Source: Bacillus_BD sp963787345
GTDB lineage: Bacteria; Bacillota; Bacilli; Bacillales; Cytobacillaceae
NCBI GenBank assembly: GCA_963787345.1
Contig: CAWBCW010000005.1
Span: forward strand, 186,001-250,000
DNA: 64,000 nucleotides
Reading direction: 5' to 3'
The notes under the pieces were generated by a model that was not told the origin of the DNA, ran no database searches, and saw only the letters and a program-made list of their open reading frames with translations. This document shows positions 54,783 to 62,256 of the stretch, one piece after another. Positions within the stretch are counted from its first letter, which is position 1, and each line of letters starts with the position of its first letter. Both the position numbers and the translations under genes were made by a program.

Positions 54783-55230
54783 GGCTATGTCCTATATGGC
54801 GAAATGCCTGTTTGACCTTTCTGTCTTCCCGTTTGAAAGGAATCTCTAAGTCTTGAAGCAATTCTTCTACGAGATAATCATACTGAACAAGCATCACATC
54901 ATCTTCAAATTGAGCGGGCAAGTGGCGATTCCCTAATTGATGGGCGATTGTTCCCATCTCTTTCAAACTGCGCGGTTGGATCACTAATAAATCATCTGAT
55001 CGAACATCAATCACGATTAAATTATGATCATCCATAAATAGGACATCACCCGCAACAAGATCACGCGGTTCTTTTAAACGGATCCCGATTTCTTTGCCAT
55101 GATCGGTCGTCACTCGTTGAATTCGTTTCACTAAATCCGCACTTTCAAGGTGAACTTTTTCCATATGCCTTTTGTTAACTTCTGCTTTTTCCATGTTTTC
55201 AATATTTGTTACAATTTGCTCCACTATCAA
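54775..55230 (-). CDS. ureE: Urease nickel metallochaperone UreE
   Basis: 151 residues. Two domains: a peptide-binding-like N-terminal half (EKVHLESADLVKRIQRVTTD, HGKEIGIRLKEPRDLVAGDV) and a metal-binding C-terminal half with MGTIAHQLGNRHLPAQF, the conserved His of the dimer site. The tail is only mildly His-rich (FRHIGHSHE), unlike the long His tails of enterobacterial UreE. Start is TTG 55230 with gaggtga upstream, 11 bp after ureC. Delivers Ni(II) to UreG. Confidence 0.92.
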   Translation of the reverse strand: MIVEQIVTNIENMEKAEVNKRHMEKVHLESADLVKRIQRVTTDHGKEIGIRLKEPRDLVAGDVLFMDDHNLIVIDVRSDDLLVIQPRSLKEMGTIAHQLGNRHLPAQFEDDVMLVQYDYLVEELLQDLEIPFKREDRKVKQAFRHIGHSHE

Positions 55231-55241
55231 TCTTTTTCACC

Positions 55242-56954
55242 TCAGAATAGAAAATATCGCTGTCCCATCGGTACCCGATCAACGGGGTCACATGTAATTA
55301 ATTCACCGTTTACTTTTACTTCATAGGTTTGCGGATCAACAGTTATTTCAGGAGTTTCAGAATTCAGTTTCATATCCTTTTTCGTTAACTTCCGAATGCC
55401 GCGAACCGGAAGAATGATTTTTTGTAATCCTAATTTTTCATGCACTTTTTCGTCAAAAGCTGCTTGAGAAATAAACGTAATATTTGCACTGGATAATCCT
55501 TTTCCTATCTGTCCATACATCGGACGAGAAATGATTGGCTGTGGTGTTGGAATGGATGCATTAGAATCACCCATCAACCCTTCTACAGCAAAGCCATTTT
55601 TTAGAACCATTTCAGGCTTTACACCGAAAAAGGCTGGATTCCAAATCACGAGATCGGCAATTTTCCCTACCTCAATCGAACCAACGTATTCAGAAATACC
55701 ATGAGTGATGGCAGGATTAATCGTATATTTGGCAACAAAACGTTTCGCTCGGTTATTATCAGCTAGTTCTTGGTCTCCCTCCATGATGCCTCTTTGCTTT
55801 TTCATTTTGTCCGCTACTTGCCATGCACGTAAAATGACTTCACCTACCCGGCCCATTGCTTGTGAATCGGAGCTCACCATACTGAATACACCCATATCCT
55901 GAAGAATATCCTCTGCCGCGATGGTTTCCCGTCTAATCCGCGAATCAGCAAAAGCTAGATCTTCCGGAATCGATGGATTTAAATGGTGACACACCATTAA
56001 CATATCTAAATGTTCATCGATGGTATTAACCGTATATGGTAATGTTGGGTTTGTAGAAGATGGCAGAACATTCATATAACCAGCAGATTTAATTAAATCT
56101 GGAGCATGACCACCGCCTGCACCTTCCGTATGATACATATGAATAACCCGATCTTTAAGAGCTGCCATGGTATTTTCTACGAATCCGGATTCATTTAAGG
56201 TGTCTGCGTGAAGGGCAACCTGTACATCGTACTCTTCCGCTACACTTAATGCATGGTCGAGGGATGAAGGAGTTGCTCCCCAGTCTTCATGAACTTTCAA
56301 TCCAATCGCACCTGCACGAACCTGTTCTGCAAGCGGTTCTTTCGTAGCAGCATGTCCTTTTCCTGTAAATCCAACGTTAATTGGCAATCCTTCAGCTGCT
56401 TCGAGCATTCGATGCATATGCCATTCCCCTGGGGTTACCGTAGTTGCTTTTGAACCTGCAGCAGGGCCTGTTCCTCCCCCAATTAAAGTAGTCAGTCCAG
56501 CAGATAATGCGGTTCTAACCTGTTCTGGATTAATAAAGTGAACATGGGTGTCAATTCCTCCGGCAGTCACAATCATCCCTTCACCTGCAATAATTTCGGT
56601 GCCTGCTCCGATAATAATATCCACTTTATCCATGATTAGCGGGTTTCCAGCCTTGCCAATTCCGGCAATTTTCCCATCACGAATTCCAATATCCGCTTTA
56701 TAAATACCCGTGTAGTCTAGGATAACTGCATTTGTAATCACAACATCTGCGATTCCATCACCTCTAGTCGCTAGAGGATGCATCCCCATTCCATCACGGA
56801 TCACCTTGCCGCCGCCAAAGACAACCTCATCACCATAGACGGTGTGATCTTTCTCTACTCTAATGATGATGTCTGTATCTGCTAAACGAATCGAATCTCC
56901 TGTAGTAGGACCATACATTTGAGCGTATTGCTTTCTTGACATCCTGAAACTCAT
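55242..56954 (-). CDS. ureC: Urease alpha subunit UreC
   Basis: 570 residues, the full catalytic subunit. All dinickel-site residues are present: His137 and His139 (DTHVHFINPEQ), carbamylated Lys220 (GLKVHEDWG), His249 (VALHADTLNESG), His275 (MYHTEGAGGGHAPD) and Asp363 (SSDSQAMGR). The flap Cys322 and catalytic His323 are in MVCHHLNPSI. It hydrolyses urea to ammonia and carbamate. It overlaps ureB by 4 nt. The enzyme appears functional, in contrast to the frameshifted nikA and nikR next door. Confidence 0.97.
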   Translation of the reverse strand: MSFRMSRKQYAQMYGPTTGDSIRLADTDIIIRVEKDHTVYGDEVVFGGGKVIRDGMGMHPLATRGDGIADVVITNAVILDYTGIYKADIGIRDGKIAGIGKAGNPLIMDKVDIIIGAGTEIIAGEGMIVTAGGIDTHVHFINPEQVRTALSAGLTTLIGGGTGPAAGSKATTVTPGEWHMHRMLEAAEGLPINVGFTGKGHAATKEPLAEQVRAGAIGLKVHEDWGATPSSLDHALSVAEEYDVQVALHADTLNESGFVENTMAALKDRVIHMYHTEGAGGGHAPDLIKSAGYMNVLPSSTNPTLPYTVNTIDEHLDMLMVCHHLNPSIPEDLAFADSRIRRETIAAEDILQDMGVFSMVSSDSQAMGRVGEVILRAWQVADKMKKQRGIMEGDQELADNNRAKRFVAKYTINPAITHGISEYVGSIEVGKIADLVIWNPAFFGVKPEMVLKNGFAVEGLMGDSNASIPTPQPIISRPMYGQIGKGLSSANITFISQAAFDEKVHEKLGLQKIILPVRGIRKLTKKDMKLNSETPEITVDPQTYEVKVNGELITCDPVDRVPMGQRYFLF

Positions 56955-57274
56955 TTGTTATCCCCCTTTTCTACTGATCCATCCACTTTATTATTAAAAC
57001 CATACACACGGCGTTCACCAGCGTAAGGTGTAAGTTCGATTTCTTTTTCATCGCCAGGTTCGAAACGAACAGCCGCCCCTGCCGGAATATTAAGACGTTG
57101 TCCTAATGCTTCATCTCGATTGAATTGAAGGGCTTCATTCACTTCGTAAAAATGATAATGTGAACCTACCTGAACAGGACGATCTCCTGTATTGATGACA
57201 GTTACTTTTATTACAGTCCTTCCATCATTAATAACAATGTCTTCCTCTTTTAAAAATAATTGTCCTGGTTGCAT
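56951..57274 (-). CDS. ureB: Urease beta subunit UreB
   Basis: 107 residues, the usual separate beta subunit of Bacillus ureases. Begins MQPGQLFLKEEDIVINDGR, then TVINTGDRPVQVGSHYHFYE, VNEALQFNR and PGDEKEIELTPYAGERRVYG are all conserved. It supports the alpha-subunit trimer. 23 bp after ureA and coupled to ureC by the 4-nt overlap. Confidence 0.97.
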   Translation of the reverse strand: MQPGQLFLKEEDIVINDGRTVIKVTVINTGDRPVQVGSHYHFYEVNEALQFNRDEALGQRLNIPAGAAVRFEPGDEKEIELTPYAGERRVYGFNNKVDGSVEKGDNK

Positions 57275-57297
57275 TTACATATTCTCCTATCGATTTA

Positions 57298-57600
57298 TTA
57301 TTTGATTGGACTATGTACAGTAACTAGTTTTGTTCCATCAGGAAAAGTGGCTTCTACTTGAATATCATCAAGTATTTCTGGAATCCCTTCCATCACATCT
57401 TCTCGTGATAAAATGGTTGTTCCGTATTCCATCAATTCCGCAACGGTTTTTCCATCCCGGGCACCTTCTAATACTTCATAGGTAATCATGGCAACAGCTT
57501 CTGGATAGTTTAATTTTAATCCTCTTTCTTTACGCCGTTTGGCAAGGTCTGCGGCTACCACAATCATGAGCTTGTCGATCTCTCGTGGTATTAATTGCAT
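57298..57600 (-). CDS. ureA: Urease gamma subunit UreA
   Basis: 100 residues. Conserved features are QLIPREIDKLMIVVAADLAK, RRKERGLKLNYPEAVAMITY, MEGIPEILDDIQVEATFPDG and TVHSPI at the end. First gene of ureABCEFGD, with aaggagg before the ATG. The 281-bp gap to the divergent urea transporter gene should hold both promoters; no clear TnrA/GlnR box was found by eye. Confidence 0.97.
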   Translation of the reverse strand: MQLIPREIDKLMIVVAADLAKRRKERGLKLNYPEAVAMITYEVLEGARDGKTVAELMEYGTTILSREDVMEGIPEILDDIQVEATFPDGTKLVTVHSPIK

Positions 57601-57881
57601 GGTAAAACCTCCTTAAATTTTGAATAAATTGATTAAAATGATCTCACCATATAAAGCATGACCAAAAATAGGAAATCTAATCCTATAATGGAAGATTTAA
57701 ATGATGTTTGCATCGAATTAAATTTCAACTTATGAATTCATTTCATGTAAATATTTTGATCTATAATTTTGCAAACTAAGCTTAATGGGTACTTCTTGAA
57801 ACTTTTATTTACAAAAAATATTAAAAATTCTATATTTTAAAAAACAAAAAGGTTTGTAATGAAAAAAGGAGCTAATGATCT

Positions 57882-58826
57882 ATGGAAACAGACAATCGAA
57901 CATCGGTAATGGATGGGAAGTTCTTTACTTTCATAGCAGCATCTCTTAGAGGGATTTCTCAAGTCGTATTGATTGAAAATGCCATTACTGGTTTTATTAT
58001 CCTCATAGCCGTAACTGTTTCTTCTTATTACTTAGGGATCATCGCTCTGGCATCTGCGATTATCGGTACTTTCGTGGGGAAATTGGGCGGTGCGGATGAA
58101 AATACGATCAATCGAGGGTTATTTGGATATAATTCGGTGTTGACGGGAATGGCACTGGCATTATTCTTAAGTGGTCCTTTTATGTGGATCATTGCATTAG
58201 TTGGATCAGCCATCGCTGCCATTTTCACAGCAATGATGATGCATTTTATGAAAAAAACTGAAATTCCAATTCTTACTTTTCCTTTTATTATTTTGACATG
58301 GTTTATTCTGCTTGCTTCTTACAAATTGAAAGGGATTAGATTAACTTCTGAACTAGAACCTCAAAATTTAACACACTGGGAACTAAATATCGAGGGAAAA
58401 ATTAATTTATTGGACGTAATCTTTAATGGAATAGGACAAGTATTTTTTCTAGATGAAGCCATTTCAGGAATCATTATTTATTTTGCTATATTTTTGGCAG
58501 GGAAAAAGATAGGATTTTATGCAGTCATTGGCAATGTCGCGGCTATCATTATCGCCTATTTTTTAGGAGGGGAACATTCTTTAATTGTTATGGGACTTTA
58601 TGGTTATAACGCCATTTTAACGATTATTGCGGTATCTGTGGTTTTTAATCATGAACATAAGCGTTTTTCAATCTTATCAGGTATATTCGCCGCTTGCTTA
58701 ACCGTACCCCTCGCGGCAGGAATTAGCACATTTCTTTTACCATATGGACTCCCTGCCTTAACCTTGCCTTTTGTTTTAGTTACATGGGTATTCTTAGCAG
58801 CAAAAAAGGTATTACCTAATTTGTAA
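57882..58826 (+). CDS. Urea transporter (UT family)
   Basis: 314 residues in two homologous halves of the eukaryote-type UT fold. Each half has a pore repeat: LRGISQVVLIENAITGFIIL with INRGLFGYNSVLTGMALALF in the first, and GIGQVFFLDEAISGIIIYFA with MGLYGYNAILTIIAVSVVF in the second. Ten helices are predicted. It is a passive urea channel in the cytoplasmic membrane that feeds the urease encoded by the divergent operon. aaaaggagc precedes ATG 57882. Confidence 0.9.
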   Translation: METDNRTSVMDGKFFTFIAASLRGISQVVLIENAITGFIILIAVTVSSYYLGIIALASAIIGTFVGKLGGADENTINRGLFGYNSVLTGMALALFLSGPFMWIIALVGSAIAAIFTAMMMHFMKKTEIPILTFPFIILTWFILLASYKLKGIRLTSELEPQNLTHWELNIEGKINLLDVIFNGIGQVFFLDEAISGIIIYFAIFLAGKKIGFYAVIGNVAAIIIAYFLGGEHSLIVMGLYGYNAILTIIAVSVVFNHEHKRFSILSGIFAACLTVPLAAGISTFLLPYGLPALTLPFVLVTWVFLAAKKVLPNL

Positions 58827-58842
58827 GGAATCTTTTTCCAAC

Positions 58843-58880
58843 ATAAAAAGCGTCTCTTATAAAAAAGAGATGCTTTTTAT
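58843..58880 (+). terminator. Intrinsic terminator of the urea transporter gene
   Basis: ataaaaagcgtctctt pairs with aagagatgctttttat, one mismatch, 6-nt loop. Confidence 0.85.
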
Positions 58881-58964
58881 GTTACTCTTTATTCGCTTTT
58901 ACATGCATCCTCCTTGTTCGAGAAGCCTCTTAATAAAAATTCCCACTTTTGTAATAGATAAGGA

Positions 58965-59510
58965 TTATTTTACGTTCAACTCTTCAACTTGCAATACTTC
59001 TCCGTTCATTGCATCTACTTGAACCTTTACTTCCCGATGATAAGCCGAACTTATCTCGATATCATAAACTAAGCGATTATTATAGGTATCAAAATCTAAT
59101 TCAGTTATGGTACCTCTTACCCGATCTAACGCTATTTCTCTTGCTTCTTGTGAAGTAATTTTTGGAGAAACATTTTTAAGTTGATCTTTGCCGTTACCGA
59201 GATTACCCGTATTTAGAATACTACTTTCATTCATTTCTAAAACCTTACCTGTTATTGAATCAACATCCACTTCGTAATTTTTATCTCCTTTTAAAATGTT
59301 GACTTCGTATTTAGTACCTCCCTCCGTTTCATCTAGATGACTATTCGTTACTACACCACCCTTTAATGCCTTTAAGGCAATTTCGGTTGCTTCACGTTCA
59401 CTAATGGTTTGGTCTGTTTCGGAACGATTATCTGCCATCGAACAAGCACTCATTCCAAGTAGACCGCTTATCATTAAAATACCAACGAATTGTTTTCTTT
59501 TTGATTTCAT
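58965..59510 (-). CDS. Lipoprotein with two PepSY domains
   Basis: 181 residues. A lipoprotein signal ending LLGMSAC (Cys23) is followed by two PepSY domains: SEREATEIALKALKGGVVTN to VDVDSITGKVLEM, and TSQEAREIALDRVRGTITEL to VQVDAMNGEVLQVEELN. PepSY proteins are thought to modulate extracytoplasmic peptidases; the exact role is unknown. It should be anchored on the outer face of the membrane. The gene is alone on its strand here. Confidence 0.85.
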   Translation of the reverse strand: MKSKRKQFVGILMISGLLGMSACSMADNRSETDQTISEREATEIALKALKGGVVTNSHLDETEGGTKYEVNILKGDKNYEVDVDSITGKVLEMNESSILNTGNLGNGKDQLKNVSPKITSQEAREIALDRVRGTITELDFDTYNNRLVYDIEISSAYHREVKVQVDAMNGEVLQVEELNVK

Positions 59511-59916
59511 GTTGAACTCCCAACTTCATTTGTTACTATTTATTATTGTCAAATTCACTGCAAAATACTGAGGATATATTCTTGAATGTTGTTAGTCTGA
59601 TTCTGTTAAAAGGGCTTAAAACATGGGGGGCGATCCAAGTACGACATGATGAAAAGATGGTGACCGGCACAGCCTTCTGGACGTAGCCACTGAAAACCTA
59701 ATGAATTTTTAGTTTTTGATAAAATTCTAATAAAAAAAGCCGACCCTGCTGCCAAATTTTTGAAAGGAAGAGTCGGTTTTCTTTTATTTTCACTCTGAAT
59801 TTACTCGATTTGATCTCAGTAGCTTGATTATTCTCTTTAACTTTTACCCGGAAATATGACTCTTTGTCGTATCTGCCCTTCTTTTATCACAAAAGTAAAT
59901 CTGTAGCACGTTCCTT
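59511..59916. other. Intergenic stretch containing an unexplained GC-rich segment
   Basis: No supported gene. The part 59625-59695 (around gatccaagtacgacatgatg and gaccggcacagccttctgga) is much richer in G+C than its surroundings. On the minus strand it reads FQWLRPEGCAGHHLFIMSYL then DRPPCFKPF before a stop, without a start. A terminator for the gene to the right follows. Nothing else seen. Confidence 0.4.
59731..59778 (-). terminator. Intrinsic terminator
   Basis: Minus strand: aaccgac pairs with gtcggct around a 27-nt loop, followed by seven T. It lies downstream of the 72-residue repeat-domain gene. Confidence 0.65.
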
Positions 59917-60135
59917 TTAACCCTCTACGTTATTCATAATAAATTCGTGGATGGAAGATTCAACACCATCAACATGCTCATCTTCTATTTTATTTCTCGG
60001 TTGTGGATGAAACCATTGAACTTCTCCATTATGAAGAATTCCATTATATTCATCCCCTTGAATGTTTACCTTAAACTTATGACGTTCATGAATTTGATCT
60101 TCAAATATCTTCTCTACTTCAATATTTTCAAACAT
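59917..60135 (-). CDS. Single-copy His-rich repeat-domain protein (DUF5342/YheE-like)
   Basis: 72 residues, one copy of the same domain as the tandem protein near nikR: VEKIFEDQIHERHKFKVNIQ, YNGILHNGEVQWFHPQP, EDEHVDGVESSIHEFIMN. ATG 60135 is used because GGGAGG lies 7 nt upstream. The length equals the 72-residue period of the tandem protein, so this is the basic unit. No signal or membrane helix, so it is cytoplasmic. Function unknown; the conserved HERH and WFHP motifs could bind metal, which is inference. Confidence 0.65.
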   Translation of the reverse strand: MFENIEVEKIFEDQIHERHKFKVNIQGDEYNGILHNGEVQWFHPQPRNKIEDEHVDGVESSIHEFIMNNVEG

Positions 60136-60330
60136 CCTAACACCTCCCAAACGGTATTCATTTCCCTAGGTCTATTAAATATGCTAAAGAATCACTGCTT
60201 TTTTTGTTCGAACGTCGTGATTTTTGGCATTTTAATGATTATAGTTCAATTTAAAAACACTACATTCCCTATAAGTCAGCGGTATGATTCCCTTAACTTT
60301 GTAGACTGTCAATTCCTAGACCTATCCCCT

Positions 60331-60792
60331 TTAAGAAAGATCCTCTCTTTTTTCATGAATCTCTGTTTCAATTGCTTCAACATGCTCTTCATTTAGAATT
60401 TGTTGTGGATGAGGATGAAACCAATGGATTTCTCCTTCGTGTATAAACCCTTTGAACTCGTGCCCTTGAACATTAAAAATGACTTGGTGGCGCTCGTGTG
60501 GTCGGTCTTCAAACGCTTGCTTAATTTCCATGTCATCAACCAAACTGGAAATCCCATGTTGCCCCAACAATTCGCGAATTTTGTTTTCGATTTTCGCTTC
60601 TTTTTCCTCACCTATTATTTGTTTCGGATATGGATGCATCCATTTAATTTCATCATCATGAAAATGACCTTTAAACTCATCCCCATCAACCGTAAAAATG
60701 AATTCATGTCTCTTATGCATAGGGTGGTCACCATGTATTTGTTCAACTTCAAAATTCTTAACTTCCGGATGGTCTACATTTTCTTTTGTCAT
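60331..60792 (-). CDS. Double-copy His-rich repeat-domain protein (DUF5342/YheE-like)
   Basis: 153 residues with two diverged copies: VEQIHGDHPMHKRHEFIFTV, EFKGHFHDDEIKWMHPYP in the first, and FEDRPHERHQVIFNVQGHEF, KGFIHEGEIHWFHPHPQQ, EEHVEAIETEIHEK in the second. The copies differ much more than those of the protein at 52075, so this tandem is older or arose separately. An aaaggagg-type site precedes the ATG at 60792. It is 195 bp upstream of the single-copy gene on the same strand. No signal peptide. Confidence 0.65.
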   Translation of the reverse strand: MTKENVDHPEVKNFEVEQIHGDHPMHKRHEFIFTVDGDEFKGHFHDDEIKWMHPYPKQIIGEEKEAKIENKIRELLGQHGISSLVDDMEIKQAFEDRPHERHQVIFNVQGHEFKGFIHEGEIHWFHPHPQQILNEEHVEAIETEIHEKREDLS

Positions 60793-60873
60793 CGTCTTTC
60801 CTCCTTAGTAGTCTATATATAAAGAGGATGTCCAAAATCTCAGAAAAAATGATTAACAAAGGATCCTTAAAAA

Positions 60874-60906
60874 ATGAAAAAGCCTGACTTTTTAGGGTCA
60901 GGCCTT
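60874..60906 (-). terminator. Intrinsic terminator
   Basis: Minus strand: aaggcctgac pairs with gtcaggctt around 8 nt, followed by tttcatttttt. No convincing gene lies upstream of it on that strand within 600 bp. Confidence 0.55.
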
Positions 60907-61093
60907 CCGTTATTACTATTTCATTTTCCAAACAGTTGCTATATTCGCTGCCGCTCTTTCTATATACCTTTTAATTGATATAAAAAGAAAAATCAGTCCA
61001 AAGTAGAACCAACTTTCTCATTTGTTGTATATAGACTATGCGTATTTGAGTAAATAAAAATTGGTTATACTATCAAAAAAGGAGGTTTTATCC

Positions 61094-61441
61094 ATGTTTA
61101 AAGCAGGTTCTATATGGGCTGGTGTGTTATCAGGAGCAATCTCTCAGTTTGAAGATACACGTGTCATGACTTCAGGCCAGATGAATAAAAAGGAGTACGC
61201 GGTTAATACTTCCAAAAATATTACCGGTGGGATTGGAGTTATGGCTGGTATTGAATATGGCTCGATCCTTGGTACATCCTTATTACCTGGAGTGGGAACC
61301 TTTATTGGTGCCATCCTCGGAAGTATGATCGGCAGTAGAATTGGTCATTATGCTGGTTCGCAAGTAGGTCAAGTTTTATTTAAAGAGTCATTTGACCCAT
61401 ATGCATTGCAACATGAAGAAAAACCAAAATTGACTACCTAG
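61094..61441 (+). CDS. Glycine-zipper membrane protein of 115 residues
   Basis: MFKAGSIWAGVLSGAISQFE begins a hydrophobic start. The C-terminal half has a dense small-residue helix array: NITGGIGVMAGIEYGSILGT, GVGTFIGAILGSMIGSRIGH, YAGSQVGQVLF, i.e. repeated G-x-x-x-G motifs as in glycine-zipper proteins that pack or oligomerise in membranes. ATG 61094 is chosen for AAAGGAGG 9 nt upstream. It neighbours another membrane protein and a large P-type ATPase, so an accessory role is possible but not shown. Confidence 0.65.
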   Translation: MFKAGSIWAGVLSGAISQFEDTRVMTSGQMNKKEYAVNTSKNITGGIGVMAGIEYGSILGTSLLPGVGTFIGAILGSMIGSRIGHYAGSQVGQVLFKESFDPYALQHEEKPKLTT

Positions 61442-61497
61442 TATAAGGGAGAATCATCCTCTAAGATTAGTCAAAGATCCCTTCCCATTACACAAGA

Positions 61498-61531
61498 AAA
61501 AAACCGGGCTGCAATTCGATCCGGTTTTTCT
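61498..61531. terminator. Bidirectional intrinsic terminator
   Basis: aaaaaccgg pairs with ccggttttt. It lies between convergent genes with T-rich flanks. Confidence 0.75.
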
Positions 61532-61539
61532 TCTCTACG

Positions 61540-62070
61540 TTATTTATTTATTGGAGGCTTTCCAATAACGGAATTAATCGCTTGATCACTTAATACATTT
61601 TGAACCTCTGGCGTAATGACCACTTTATTTTTCATCATATTACTTTTTCTTGCCTTTTTAGGAGATGCCGCAATTTCATCCATGAACTCTTCCTTAAACT
61701 CACCAGATAGTTCTTCCCCCATTTCCATACTATGTGCGAAATGGCTAGTCTCTCCTACATTCATTTTCATATCATTAAAGACCTGATTGACCTTTGTTTT
61801 CGTCGATTCTCCTACGTTTTTCACCATTTCTGAAAAATCTGGAACAGACAATTGCTCCTTTTCTTCTCTCGCCTCTTCGACTAAGTGTCCGATTTCTTGT
61901 CTTGCTCCAATGGTTAATTGTTTTACTTGATCTCCTACGGAAAGCAGTGCAGCTGTCCCTTTTACGATTAATTTTCTAGTTCCATCCCTGGCCTCCGGAG
62001 AAATCGTTAATACAAGGGCAGCAGCTGTAAATGCAATTCCGAGCGGACTGCTAAGCAGACGTTTAAACAC
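61540..62070 (-). CDS. Membrane-anchored coiled protein of 176 residues (YtxH/DUF5132-like)
   Basis: An N-terminal hydrophobic helix (LGIAFTAAALVLTISPEARD) is followed by a long charged helical region (VKQLTIGARQEIGHLVEEAR, EEKEQLS) and a Met/Lys-rich tail. The layout resembles the small YtxH- or DUF5132-type proteins that often lie beside HMA2-containing P-type ATPases, but I cannot confirm the family by eye. It is divergent from the ATPase gene, sharing a ~186-bp control region. Ribosome binding site gtaggagg precedes the ATG. Confidence 0.6.
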   Translation of the reverse strand: MFKRLLSSPLGIAFTAAALVLTISPEARDGTRKLIVKGTAALLSVGDQVKQLTIGARQEIGHLVEEAREEKEQLSVPDFSEMVKNVGESTKTKVNQVFNDMKMNVGETSHFAHSMEMGEELSGEFKEEFMDEIAASPKKARKSNMMKNKVVITPEVQNVLSDQAINSVIGKPPINK

Positions 62071-62256
62071 AATAAGACCTCCTACAATAATGAAGATAAT
62101 TTAATCTTTTCCAAAACCATTTGAAATTATCCTGATTTATTTACGTTTTGTAAACTTAACGTAAATAATTTTGAATAGATTTATGGGAAATGTTAAGAAT
62201 AAGTTTTAAACTTTCATTCAAAAAAGGGTGTCTAGCATTCAGGAGGTCTTACAGGC

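Noticed and set aside
57601..57881. TnrA/GlnR or CodY box between ureA and the urea transporter
   Set aside because: No sequence matching TGTNA-N7-TNACA or a good CodY motif was found by eye.
60400..60822. 140-residue plus-strand ORF
   Set aside because: Antisense shadow of the two-copy repeat gene; no ribosome binding site and Phe/Leu-rich antisense composition.
60924..61043. Possible small membrane protein on the minus strand (FGLIFLFISIKRYIERAAAN)
   Set aside because: The frame has no start codon or ribosome binding site; the only ATG nearby is in another frame. It would explain the orphan terminator at 60874-60906, but the evidence is too thin.
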